This document shows positions 9,128 to 16,637 of a DNA stretch of 60,621 bases, piece by piece. Below the pieces are notes generated by a model. It searched no databases, was not told the DNA's origin, and saw only the letters and a list, made by a program, of their open reading frames with translations. Position numbers and translations under genes: made by a program. Source of the DNA: a virus. The stretch covers positions 1-60,621 of the IMG/VR virus record IMGVR_UViG_3300048930_000296. The stretch is one strand, 5' to 3'. Each line of letters opens with the position of its first letter. The stretch's first letter is position 1.

Positions 9128-10083
9128 TACATGCGCATCCCGATAATGGCCCCGCGCAAGCGCTCGCCAAAGAACATTGTCGGTTCAGGGTATCTTGTAA
9201 AGTCCGCGTGCGTTGCAACACCAGCCAACAAGCTGAGCATCTTGATCTGGTAAGCGCCTTCAAACCCAAGACCGTCGACCGCGTAACCGGCGCCGCTTTC
9301 CAAGTCATCGTTCTCAGTTCGGAGCATACCGTTTCTGATGTAGACCCTTCCCGCCTTATCCGTGAAACCGTCCAAGCTTGCAAGCGCTTCGAAGAGCCTT
9401 GGGTCAATTGGGGTTGGCTTGGATTGAACGTCAAGAATCTTGGTAAGCTCTGGCCAAGTGGTTTCCAAGAGCTGCGTGCGGATCCACCGCCCGTCACTGT
9501 AATGGAATGTGACCGAGTTAGTGTCCATCTGGGCGTAAGTAGGTGGCTCATCAATCCGAAGCATTTCAGTGATTGCCACTTCGGGAATGTTGATTACTTC
9601 AGGAAAGTTTGCAGCCAGCCAATACTCAATCAGGCAGACGTTATTCGTAGCGAATGCTGATTGACCACGCAGAAGCACCCCGTTCGTCCACGGCCGAGAC
9701 GCATCATCTCCAATGAACGGTGAAATGACTTTCAGTGCGTTCAGCAGTGCTGCTCCGTCAAAGTCAACCCTTACACCAGCAGGTTCAACATGATGCGTTT
9801 CACCTTCAATGCAGTCAACAAAGACGTGAAACGGTCCACTTGAGATTTCAAGCTTGCCGTTCGCGCAGAACGTCATCGTCATAACATCCTTGCACCGGCT
9901 AATCGCCTTCACCAGCTTGTCAGCTTTCGGAATGCAATCAATGTCGCAATCAATTGGACTGCACAGTGCCAGAACGCCATTGTATGAACGGACAAAACCC
10001 CCTTCAATCCTGAAGTGCGTCATTGCGGGCATCAGATCGCGCTTGGCAACTGCACCCTGAACAAACTTCAACTCCTTCAGCAT
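9127..10083 (-). CDS. DnaN-like sliding clamp
   Basis: The 318-residue product resembles the bacterial polymerase III beta clamp. It has a three-part beta-alpha arrangement, a GVLLRGQSAFATNNVCLIEYWL segment typical of the second clamp domain, and a C-terminal ending close to the MPMRL of DnaN proteins. It would tether the adjacent family B polymerase to DNA. The ATG at 10083 (MLKELKFVQ) is preferred over a more upstream start, because upstream residues overlap a small gene. It is shorter than bacterial DnaN (about 370 aa). Identity is inferred from motifs and position rather than from a search. Confidence 0.72.
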   Translation of the reverse strand: MLKELKFVQGAVAKRDLMPAMTHFRIEGGFVRSYNGVLALCSPIDCDIDCIPKADKLVKAISRCKDVMTMTFCANGKLEISSGPFHVFVDCIEGETHHVEPAGVRVDFDGAALLNALKVISPFIGDDASRPWTNGVLLRGQSAFATNNVCLIEYWLAANFPEVINIPEVAITEMLRIDEPPTYAQMDTNSVTFHYSDGRWIRTQLLETTWPELTKILDVQSKPTPIDPRLFEALASLDGFTDKAGRVYIRNGMLRTENDDLESGAGYAVDGLGFEGAYQIKMLSLLAGVATHADFTRYPEPTMFFGERLRGAIIGMRM

Positions 10084-10205
10084 TGCTTGAACTCCAAAAC
10101 AATGCCAAAGCACGGGATCGGAAAGATGTAAAGCTTGCGCTTTTTCGAATCCCAGAACAACCCAATCCAGAAGTCATACCAGGCAAAGATTGGTCTAATT
10201 TTCAT
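10077..10205 (-). CDS. Small aromatic-rich conserved phage protein
   Basis: A 42-residue reading frame between dpdA and the clamp gene encodes an aromatic-rich peptide (KIRPIFAWYDFWIGLFWDSK near the start). Its ATG overlaps the dpdA stop (ATGA), and its stop overlaps the clamp start region. Small proteins with a similar FAWYDFW-type N-terminus occur in other phages as far as I recall. Function is unknown; a peripheral membrane or protein-protein role is possible from the hydrophobic N-terminal half. Confidence 0.65.
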   Translation of the reverse strand: MKIRPIFAWYDFWIGLFWDSKKRKLYIFPIPCFGIVLEFKQC

Positions 10206-11164
10206 CAGAACAGCTCCCTCACTTGCGCCTTGAAACGTTCATTTCCGGAAGCATTGATCATTGCGTTAACGACGCCGAACGCCCACAGGTTGTAAGCTGC
10301 TCGCGATTCATAGACAGAAGACAAGCGCTCGTAGGTGAACCCGTTCTCTTCCAACGTTCTGAACAGGTAATCTACTTCAACAGGCGACAGCGTTGTCATA
10401 TGCTGGTTTGCATCGTGCCTGCTTGGTGACTTCTCTGACACGTTGATTGGCCAGGCTGGTGCGTTTGCACTGACACCTGGCATAATAACCGAACCAAACG
10501 CCGCTGACTGGATCCAGGAAGATGAGTCGCAGCTATACCACGGATATTCATTCATAATGGGAACCGAGGTAATGCCGAACCCGTGAACCTTGAGTCTAGG
10601 GTTGCCCGAACCGTCAGTCAAGAACTTGTCCCAAATGCGGTCAAGCCAGACCATAAGTTGCTTCGTTGAGCTGCCAACCATACCGCCCAACGTGATGTAT
10701 TCGTAATTTCGAACGTAGTGTTCGAGGTAGCGTTCATCCTCACCAGCGTGGAAGCACGGAAGCGGACGCAGGTCCATTCCGTAATCCTCCTTGAAGCGCA
10801 TTTCCATTTCGTTCTGATTGCGCCAGGTCTGCAATGGGTCGCCAATACCGTCAAGGACAGACGCCATTATGTCATTGCCTTCAACGCGGATGATGTCAAG
10901 ATTGCGAACGATATAATCGCAATACTCCTTGACTGAAAGCTCAACCCCAAGCGAGTAGGCTGAGAACGCTCCGCTGTCCAGAAAGATGCGAGCTTTGTTG
11001 TTGCGCATATGATCGACGAAGCTCTGCTTGCCAACGTAATGCCAGGACTCAAGGATGTTGGGCAGTGTGGTCACAACATCCCTTTCACGTTCAGTCAGCT
11101 TGACATAACGGTTCATTCCCGGCATGTAACTGTTGGAATAGACCGCAGCCATGTAGATGTGCAA
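10205..11164 (-). CDS. dpdA: DpdA-type 7-deazaguanine DNA transglycosylase
   Basis: The 319-residue product belongs to the tRNA-guanine transglycosylase-like DpdA family, which exchanges guanine in DNA for a 7-deazaguanine base. Conserved blocks are FLDSGAFSAY (61-70), VLDGIGDP (103-110), LPCFHAGEDERYLEHY (135-150), LGGMVG (159-164), KVHGFGITS (192-200) and YSCDSSSW (210-217). Aspartates in these blocks are the likely nucleophile and base. The usual zinc site of tRNA enzymes is not seen, as expected for DNA-directed members. The start is a TTG with an AGGAG six bases upstream; the first ATG (residue 5) is too far from that site. It has its own candidate promoter at 11295-11323 and closes the preQ0 operon. 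Confidence 0.85.
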   Translation of the reverse strand: MHIYMAAVYSNSYMPGMNRYVKLTERERDVVTTLPNILESWHYVGKQSFVDHMRNNKARIFLDSGAFSAYSLGVELSVKEYCDYIVRNLDIIRVEGNDIMASVLDGIGDPLQTWRNQNEMEMRFKEDYGMDLRPLPCFHAGEDERYLEHYVRNYEYITLGGMVGSSTKQLMVWLDRIWDKFLTDGSGNPRLKVHGFGITSVPIMNEYPWYSCDSSSWIQSAAFGSVIMPGVSANAPAWPINVSEKSPSRHDANQHMTTLSPVEVDYLFRTLEENGFTYERLSSVYESRAAYNLWAFGVVNAMINASGNERFKAQVRELF

Positions 11165-11197
11165 TTTTGGCTCCTAACCATGCGGCTGTTATCGATG

Positions 11198-11250
11198 CCG
11201 ACCGCCGACCACCCTCGCCCCTCGCTCACGGTTGTGGGGACCGACCGCCG
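11198..11250 (-). other. Structured GC-rich leader of dpdA
   Basis: The 148-base gap between folE and dpdA contains CCGACCGCCG twice as a direct repeat (11198-11207 and 11241-11250). A 7-bp hairpin, GTTCCAG/CTGGAAC (11264-11270 and 11282-11288), lies close to the predicted transcription start. No gene fits here on either strand. The leader may control dpdA expression separately from the preQ0 genes. Confidence 0.45.
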
Positions 11251-11294
11251 GTTGCTATCCGGAGTTCCAGAAGTGCTACCGCTGGAACCCCTGC

Positions 11295-11323
11295 ACTTTA
11301 ACAGCCCCTGGCTCAGCGTGCAA
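11295..11323 (-). promoter_or_regulatory. Candidate sigma70-type promoter for dpdA
   Basis: On the minus strand TTGCAC (11318-11323) is followed by a 17-base spacer and TAAAGT (11295-11300), with TGT just before the -10. It overlaps the last codons of folE and would give a leader of roughly 120 bases before the TTG start of dpdA. Confidence 0.5.
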
Positions 11324-11942
11324 GCTGCAAAAATTCGGCACGCACGATAGGGTCATCGCGGAAGATTCCGCGCGTGGCTGACGTCACCGTGTGGTGCCCT
11401 TGCTGGCAGACCCCGCGCGATTCCATGCACAGATGCCGCGCTTTGATAACCACAGCGGCGCCGAGCGGTTCCAGGTGCGTCATCAGTGCATCAACAACCT
11501 GACACGTCAGACGCTCTTGCACTTGGAGCCTGCGGGCATACACTTCAAGCAGCCTGGACAGCTTGCTCAAACCCACAATCTTTCCCTTCGGCAGATACGC
11601 GATGGTTGCGGTGCCGAAGATTGGCGCCATGTGGTGTTCACAGTGGGAGTAAAATGGGATGTCTTTCACCATCACCATCTCGTCAACACCCTCAGCACCA
11701 TCTTCGAAGGTCTTCAGAATGTCTGCCGGGTCAACACCGTAGCCAGAAGTCCAGAACTCCCAAGCTTTGGCAACGCGGTCGGGTGTCTCTTCAAGACCCT
11801 GCCTGACGTCTTCACTGTCAGGCACCTGTTCAATTGCACGAATTAGGGCACTGGCAGCGACTGCAAGCTGCCCCCGGCGGCTCAAGGACGTGTCGAGTTT
11901 CATGTTGGCCAGTTGGTCCAGGGCTTCACGCAGCTTGCTCAT
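11313..11942 (-). CDS. folE: GTP cyclohydrolase I
   Basis: The 209-residue enzyme converts GTP to 7,8-dihydroneopterin triphosphate, the first step of both folate and 7-deazaguanine synthesis. Zinc ligands are visible as C101 and H104 in FYSHCEHHMAPIFG and C172 in RHLCMESRGV. The substrate-binding QGHHTVTSATRG segment (181-192) is also intact. The length matches the FolE family. The four-base overlap with the upstream queD shows that its role here is to feed preQ0 synthesis. All key residues look intact, so it should be active. Confidence 0.95.
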   Translation of the reverse strand: MSKLREALDQLANMKLDTSLSRRGQLAVAASALIRAIEQVPDSEDVRQGLEETPDRVAKAWEFWTSGYGVDPADILKTFEDGAEGVDEMVMVKDIPFYSHCEHHMAPIFGTATIAYLPKGKIVGLSKLSRLLEVYARRLQVQERLTCQVVDALMTHLEPLGAAVVIKARHLCMESRGVCQQGHHTVTSATRGIFRDDPIVRAEFLQLAR

Positions 11943-12394
11943 TTCTTGTCTCCGGTGTAGGTTGCTGAATTCGCGCCGTGCTCACGGACGGTCACGTGGT
12001 GCATACGCACGCGGGGCGCGTATCCGTAGTCGGCAAGCCACACTTCAGCAGCTTCGTAAACTAGCTTCGCAAATGCTTCGCAACCCGTTGCTTCGACAAC
12101 GATCACATCCGCCAGTCCCATGCCAGACAAGCTGCACAGGAAGTCCTTCTGCGGATCGTCGTCGGCCACCAGAAGCTTGTGATCGAAGGTGCGCTCGAGC
12201 TGTCCCTTGAACGACTTCAGAGACCCAAAGTCGACAACCCAATTGCGTTCGTCCAGCTCGTCCGCCTCAAACTCAAGGTGAACCGAAAGGGCGTAGCCAT
12301 GCAGCAAGTGGCAGTGGCTCTGCGCCTTCCATTGGCGGAAGCACGCCGAAAGGCCAATCTCATGGCCATACGTCTTCGACGACCTGTAGGTCAT
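11939..12394 (-). CDS. queD: 6-carboxytetrahydropterin synthase (phage-type QueD)
   Basis: The 151-residue product belongs to the 6-pyruvoyl-tetrahydropterin synthase fold and should make 6-carboxytetrahydropterin from dihydroneopterin triphosphate. Visible landmarks are YGHEIGLSACFRQW (9-22), SHCHLLHGYA (26-35), NWVVDFGSLK (51-60) and FDHKLL (70-75). The classical HGH zinc motif reads HGY here, and the usual AAHR motif reads ACFR. I recall this variant from other phage and bacterial QueD-like proteins, so the metal is probably bound by alternative histidines (H11, H27, H32). It overlaps the genes on both sides by four bases. Confidence 0.85.
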   Translation of the reverse strand: MTYRSSKTYGHEIGLSACFRQWKAQSHCHLLHGYALSVHLEFEADELDERNWVVDFGSLKSFKGQLERTFDHKLLVADDDPQKDFLCSLSGMGLADVIVVEATGCEAFAKLVYEAAEVWLADYGYAPRVRMHHVTVREHGANSATYTGDKK

Positions 12395-13374
12395 ACTTTC
12401 ATCACTCCAATCAGGAAATCAAGGTTCTTTTGGTGGGTCAGGCAGTCGTCGGGGTCCCGCGTGTGGACGAACTTCGGATAGTGGCGTTCGGTCGCAAGCG
12501 CAGGAACCAGAAATGTCCGAAGTTCAGGATGCGGGTCACGTTTCAACATGACCGAGCTCACCGCGTTGAAGGTGTTTCCGCCGTGCCGAAGATAGATGAC
12601 GATCCGCTCATAGGACGCGCCGTAGGTATCAAGCCAGTCTTTGAACCGACGCTTGATTGCCGAGATGTGGTAATCCTTGACCTCAGGGGTGCAAAGGTCC
12701 CCGTTCCAGTCGTAGGCGTTGAACGGGTATTCCATCTCAGCAGACGCCGGAATGATACCGGCGTTCGAAATATGGATGTAGTCGCAGACAGGCAACATCT
12801 TGGCTTCGTGCAGTGCCTTGCGAATAGACGTGTGGATGAACGACTTGCTGTAGGGCTTCGCGTGTGAACAGATCGTCATGAAGGCTGTAGGCTTTTCGAT
12901 TTTGCGCCGATGCCAGACACCTCTCCAGGCGTCTTCGAACATGTCCACGTAAACCTTGCCCACGCCCGCAAAATAGGGCTTCGGGTTGTGGCTGCTGAAG
13001 AACTTGTCACGTTCGAAATCCGCAGGACCTTTCTTCTGGGATTCGGTGTGTATCAACGCCAGGATACGTTGCGGATTGTCGTCCCAACGGATAGCTTCAT
13101 CTCCGATGTAAAAATCAAAGCTTGCTTTGCCGCTCTCTGTTGGGTAAGGTGACCGATTGATCCCCATAAAATAGTCAATCAAGTGGTAGCGTTTCAACCA
13201 CTGCTTGACCACATAGTCAGCTCGACAGCTCCAAGCGTAGAGCATATGCCCGCGCGTGAACAACTCAACAACCAGCGCAGCCATCTTGGTGTTCGGTTCC
13301 GGGATCACATCACCGCCAGCCCAGCTACCGCCTTTGGCAAGCGTGCCGTCGATGTCAATTCCAATGACTGCCAT
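12391..13374 (-). CDS. HAD-like domain fused to ArcS/DUF5591-like domain
   Basis: A 327-residue two-domain protein. Residues 1-120 look like a small HAD phosphatase (DIDGT at 7-11, WSC at 48-50, IGDEAIRWDD at 90-99). Residues 163-300 carry ICS-2 nt-type spacing KPYSKS (168-178), H181, and SNAGIIPASAEMEYPF (203-218) followed by YDWNGD. This pattern resembles the C-terminal core of archaeosine synthase ArcS, which attaches an amine to the nitrile of preQ0. The start is the ATG at 13374, overlapping the aminotransferase stop. Its place inside the preQ0 operon suggests it modifies preQ0 or preQ0-containing DNA. The domain match is from memory of the family pattern; the reaction is inferred. Confidence 0.6.
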   Translation of the reverse strand: MAVIGIDIDGTLAKGGSWAGGDVIPEPNTKMAALVVELFTRGHMLYAWSCRADYVVKQWLKRYHLIDYFMGINRSPYPTESGKASFDFYIGDEAIRWDDNPQRILALIHTESQKKGPADFERDKFFSSHNPKPYFAGVGKVYVDMFEDAWRGVWHRRKIEKPTAFMTICSHAKPYSKSFIHTSIRKALHEAKMLPVCDYIHISNAGIIPASAEMEYPFNAYDWNGDLCTPEVKDYHISAIKRRFKDWLDTYGASYERIVIYLRHGGNTFNAVSSVMLKRDPHPELRTFLVPALATERHYPKFVHTRDPDDCLTHQKNLDFLIGVMKV

Positions 13375-14396
13375 TACGCCCACTCCCCTGCTTTGATCAT
13401 TACCGTGCGAAGCGTTTCAAGCTGCTCATCGGTTGTGTAGAAGTTCGGCCCGAGCCTGAGAACATTCCCGTGCCACGATGCAACGATATTTTCGCGCTCA
13501 AAGACGCTGCGCACTGATGAGCTTGGCAGCGTCAGATCCCTGAAGGCCAGCGCACCATAGACGCGGCCGAACCTGTATTGCCTCAGAAAGTTCTCAACCC
13601 GAAGAACCCTGTTGTTGAGTTCATCCTCATGCCACATCAGGTAATCAAGAACGTTCAGCGCGATGCTTGCGCAGAGATTGTTCCCGCCCCCGGTTGTATT
13701 CCAACCGATGGAAATCTTGTCGTTGAGCTTTTCTGAGATGCCCAGGACTGCCAGCGGTGCACCTTGCGCAAGACCTTTCCCGCTGACAATCATGTCCGCA
13801 TTGCGGGAAAGGAAACGCTCACCGCAACGGCCGAAGCCGGTGATCATCTCGTCGGCAACCAGGAGCGCTCCACGCTCATCACAGAGCTTGCGCATCTTGA
13901 TTGGACTGTTCCAGGTTCCGTCCCAACCCGAGACAGGTTCGTAAATCAGAACGTCAAAATGTTGCTTCGGGGCATCGGGGTGCAAGTCAAGTTCAACAAC
14001 CCCCATCGGGTTGCCCCATTCGATGTCATAGCGAATCCCAGCCATGGACAGGGACTTCCCGTGAAAGCTTCCAGGAAGAACCGCCACGATAGGCCGGCGC
14101 CCAAGGTGCAATGCTGCAACCTGGATTGCACGTTCGATTGCCTCTGCTCCGGTGTTGAGCAGCTTCCAGGTGAAGCCCGGCTTGTATTCAGCAAGCTTGG
14201 CGCGCAACTGCTCAGCTGCCAGCGAAGGCCGGTCGTAGCTATTCAGCAGCCCATTTGCCTCCACATCGTTCAGCGCTTGCCTGACAGGAAGTGACCCGTG
14301 CCCAAGCGAGACATTCAGAATCCCGCTCAGCATGTCAAGCCATTCGTTGCCCATTTCATCGTAGAGGTAAGACCCTCTTGCACCGCAGACTTTCAT
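13374..14396 (-). CDS. Class III PLP-dependent aminotransferase (GSA-aminomutase-like)
   Basis: The 340-residue product is a fold-type I class III aminotransferase. The PLP lysine is in MIVSGKGLAQGAPL (about K207). The pyridine-binding aspartate is in LLVADEMITGFGR (about D182), with NTGAEAIE near residue 83 and SFHGKS near 111. It is shorter than typical family members (about 430 aa), mainly at the N-terminus. The ATG at 14396 overlaps the queC stop, and its own stop overlaps the start of the HAD/ArcS-like gene. Tight coupling within the preQ0 genes points to a role in making or using an amino group for the base modification. The substrate is unknown; it could also be a 2,1-aminomutase or amino-acid transaminase. 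Confidence 0.8.
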   Translation of the reverse strand: MKVCGARGSYLYDEMGNEWLDMLSGILNVSLGHGSLPVRQALNDVEANGLLNSYDRPSLAAEQLRAKLAEYKPGFTWKLLNTGAEAIERAIQVAALHLGRRPIVAVLPGSFHGKSLSMAGIRYDIEWGNPMGVVELDLHPDAPKQHFDVLIYEPVSGWDGTWNSPIKMRKLCDERGALLVADEMITGFGRCGERFLSRNADMIVSGKGLAQGAPLAVLGISEKLNDKISIGWNTTGGGNNLCASIALNVLDYLMWHEDELNNRVLRVENFLRQYRFGRVYGALAFRDLTLPSSSVRSVFERENIVASWHGNVLRLGPNFYTTDEQLETLRTVMIKAGEWA

Positions 14397-15178
14397 CACA
14401 GAACGAACCCCGCTTCCTCGAGCGCGGCAGCGCTGTAGTTGTCAGTCGCAGGCAGAGGCATCAAACCTTCCCGCCATGCGCGAACCACAAGCGGGTCTGG
14501 CCTGCCAGCTTCCTCGAACCCGGCAGCGCGCAGGACGTTGGCATGGTTCATATCCGTTGGCGGATACTTCCCGTCATAGCTGGTATGGCTGTAGGCAAGC
14601 GCAGCCCAGCAAGCGGGGTTCGCAAACGCCATGTGGACCGTCTGCGCCTTGGTGGCGTTCATCAGCGGAGTGATGATGCGGATGGCGCTCTCCGGATCCC
14701 TGTGGTCATGTCCGAGTGCCTTGTTGATGTAGTCTTCGGTTGCCCGGATGAACACCTCGCGGCAGTCGTCATAGTTCGCATTGTCCATCTGACAGACACC
14801 TGTGATGATATCGGCGCCGCCAAGCGCTTCCGCACGGTTTGCCGCGATGGTCAGGAACAGCGCATTGCGCATCGGAACAAACGTCAGCTCGCGACGGTTG
14901 CCGATCACTTCTTCCATTTGCTGCGCGTCGCTGTAGCGCTCAAGTTCGTTGTTGCTGGTGAGCGGGCTGGTGCTGACAAGACAGTTGGGCACGTCAACAA
15001 TTTCATGCGTCCGCACCCCCGCCATTTCAGCGACCTTCACCGCAGCGCTGAGCTCAATGCGGTGCCGCTGACCGTAGTCAAACGTGATTGCATGAACCTC
15101 ACTGTAGAACTCGCGTGCCCAAAACAGGCACGTCGTCGAATCCTGTCCGCCCGAAAGGACAACAAGCGCTCTCTTCAT
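14396..15178 (-). CDS. queC: 7-cyano-7-deazaguanine synthase QueC, phage variant
   Basis: A 260-residue ATP-dependent enzyme that turns 7-carboxy-7-deazaguanine into preQ0. The PP-loop SGGQDSTTC (9-17), FDYGQRH (33-39), LTFVPMRN (98-105) and TGVCQMDNANY (126-136) are intact. In normal QueC the C-terminal part carries a zinc site (SCY plus CGxCxxC). Here the aligned stretch around 196-216 reads YSHTSYDGKYPP then TDMNHAN, so the four cysteines are absent. I recall other phage QueC proteins with the same change. The start at 15178 matches the family N-terminus and overlaps the queE stop. Confidence 0.88.
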   Translation of the reverse strand: MKRALVVLSGGQDSTTCLFWAREFYSEVHAITFDYGQRHRIELSAAVKVAEMAGVRTHEIVDVPNCLVSTSPLTSNNELERYSDAQQMEEVIGNRRELTFVPMRNALFLTIAANRAEALGGADIITGVCQMDNANYDDCREVFIRATEDYINKALGHDHRDPESAIRIITPLMNATKAQTVHMAFANPACWAALAYSHTSYDGKYPPTDMNHANVLRAAGFEEAGRPDPLVVRAWREGLMPLPATDNYSAAALEEAGFVL

Positions 15179-15909
15179 CACTCTACTCCGATGATCTTGT
15201 GGATTTGCAGTTGCATGATGTATCCGTGCTTCATACACGAATCGCGAACAGCCATGACGTTCCTTGCGTTCTCTGCAGTGTTCTTCGCGTCCATGGGCTG
15301 AAGATAGATAGGCCTATCCCACCAGTCTGGCGGTCGAGCGACACACGGATTGGCGCTGTGCATCAGCGCAGTGGCGGGCAACCCGTCATCGAGCATGTTC
15401 TGAGCTTCCATGACATACTTGACGCAACAAGCTTGCTGCCAAATCTCGTGATGCACCTTACCCGACTTGGGACTGCATACGATGTAGACTCCGGTCCGCA
15501 TACTCGGAACGGTGTTATATCCGTATTGCAACGGTGAAGGGGGAAGTGTCCCGTTCGTTTCAACCTGGACATAATAGCCGCTGTATTCGAGCAGCTCGAG
15601 AAGCCTGGTCAAATTCTGCCTGTAGGGTTCACCCCCGGTGATGACCACAAGGCCGCGCCTCCAATAGTGAGGACGCCAAAGATCGTTGACTTCTTCCAGG
15701 ATTGCGCCTGGCCCCATCAGCTTTCGCCCGCTGGTGTATTCGGTGTCACATGCAGGGCATTGGAGGTTGCATCCAGCGAGGCGCACAAAGACGCACGGGG
15801 TCCCACAGAAAGGACCTTCACCTTGGATGGTAACAAAAATCGAATGCACATCGAGCATCCCGTCTGGACGGTCAACACGCTTTTCGATTGGCTGGTCGTT
15901 GAGCTTCAT
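15178..15909 (-). CDS. queE: 7-carboxy-7-deazaguanine synthase (radical SAM)
   Basis: The 243-residue radical SAM enzyme rearranges 6-carboxytetrahydropterin to 7-carboxy-7-deazaguanine. The [4Fe-4S] cysteines are in AGCNLQCPACDTEYT (C47, C51, C54), the SAM motif GGEP is at 92-95, and the family N-terminal SIFVTIQGEGPFCG block is at 23-36. The C-terminal QIHKIIGVE ending is typical of QueE. It is the first gene of the preQ0 operon, with a strong GGAGGG site six bases before the ATG. The downstream queC overlaps its stop. Confidence 0.93.
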   Translation of the reverse strand: MKLNDQPIEKRVDRPDGMLDVHSIFVTIQGEGPFCGTPCVFVRLAGCNLQCPACDTEYTSGRKLMGPGAILEEVNDLWRPHYWRRGLVVITGGEPYRQNLTRLLELLEYSGYYVQVETNGTLPPSPLQYGYNTVPSMRTGVYIVCSPKSGKVHHEIWQQACCVKYVMEAQNMLDDGLPATALMHSANPCVARPPDWWDRPIYLQPMDAKNTAENARNVMAVRDSCMKHGYIMQLQIHKIIGVE

Positions 15910-15960
15910 AAGCCCTCCGGAGGTTTCTAACGCATCGCGCTAGGAGGTTTCGGGGGAGGT

Positions 15961-15993
15961 TGCGTCCCCGCCCAGCAAGGTAGCGGGGACGCA
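15961..15993 (-). promoter_or_regulatory. Strong hairpin upstream of queE
   Basis: A perfect 11-bp inverted repeat (15961-15971 and 15983-15993, arms TGCGTCCCCGC/GCGGGGACGCA) with an 11-base loop lies between the preceding gene and the queE ribosome site. No T-run follows on the minus strand. It could attenuate or process the transcript entering the preQ0 operon. I see no clear promoter between it and queE. Confidence 0.5.
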
Positions 15994-16036
15994 GGCCGGT
16001 AGCGGGGTTGGCCCTTGATGAACCAACCCGTGCCAG

Positions 16037-16591
16037 TTACTCAGCAGCCGCGGGCTCGGGAGCCACCGGAGCGGCCGGCGCAGCGGGCTTCGGAGCAGCG
16101 ATGCGGCCGGTCACGCCGTAGAACTTCCGCCAGCGCGCATACTCGGCGCGAACGTTCGCTTCGTTCAGACCGCGCGCCCGCGCGATTTCCATCGACTCGC
16201 CGATCGACGCGGTGCTCTGGTTGCGCTGCGACACCTCGTCGAAGATCGCCCAGGCCTGGCCACACAGGGTTTCGGGCTTCGGCCGGCGCACCCCGTTCGC
16301 TTCAGGCATCTTGTTCGCTTCCTTGGCAGCCAGCGCAGCGGCCTTCGCATCAGCCTTGGCCTGCTCCTTGGCAGCTTTCTCCGCCGCCTTGGCAGCCTTG
16401 GCAGCTTCGGCTTCCGCAGCCTTGGCAGCTTTCTGGGCTTCCTTCTCGGCAGCCTTCTGCGCCTTGGCAGCAGCCTTCTCAGCGTCCTTCGCTGCCTTCT
16501 CGGCAGCTTTGTCGGCAGCAGCCTGCGAGGCAGCAGCAGCCCTCACAGCGGCTTCATTAACCGCCGGAGCGGCCTCGGTATTCGTGTCCAT
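16037..16591 (-). CDS. Ala/Lys-rich protein with shared phage C-terminal domain
   Basis: The 184-residue protein has two parts. Residues about 5-95 are a long, charged alanine-, lysine- and glutamate-rich helix of the TolA or histone-H1 type. Residues about 98-160 are a compact domain beginning NGVRRPKPETLCGQAWAIFD and ending RWRKFYGV. The same domain recurs in two other proteins here (16684-17430 and 34544-35287). A DNA-binding or nucleoid-like role is plausible from the basic helix but not proven. The start has a GGAGAG site. A candidate promoter lies at 16638-16665. Confidence 0.75.
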   Translation of the reverse strand: MDTNTEAAPAVNEAAVRAAAASQAAADKAAEKAAKDAEKAAAKAQKAAEKEAQKAAKAAEAEAAKAAKAAEKAAKEQAKADAKAAALAAKEANKMPEANGVRRPKPETLCGQAWAIFDEVSQRNQSTASIGESMEIARARGLNEANVRAEYARWRKFYGVTGRIAAPKPAAPAAPVAPEPAAAE

Positions 16592-16637
16592 CGTATCTCT
16601 CCTTCAGGGTTAATGCCCACGCGGGCAGCGGTTCGTT

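Noticed and set aside
16015-16613. Ser/Arg- and Ala-rich plus-strand frames
   Set aside because: Antisense to the Ala/Lys-rich gene; composition artefact of its repeats.
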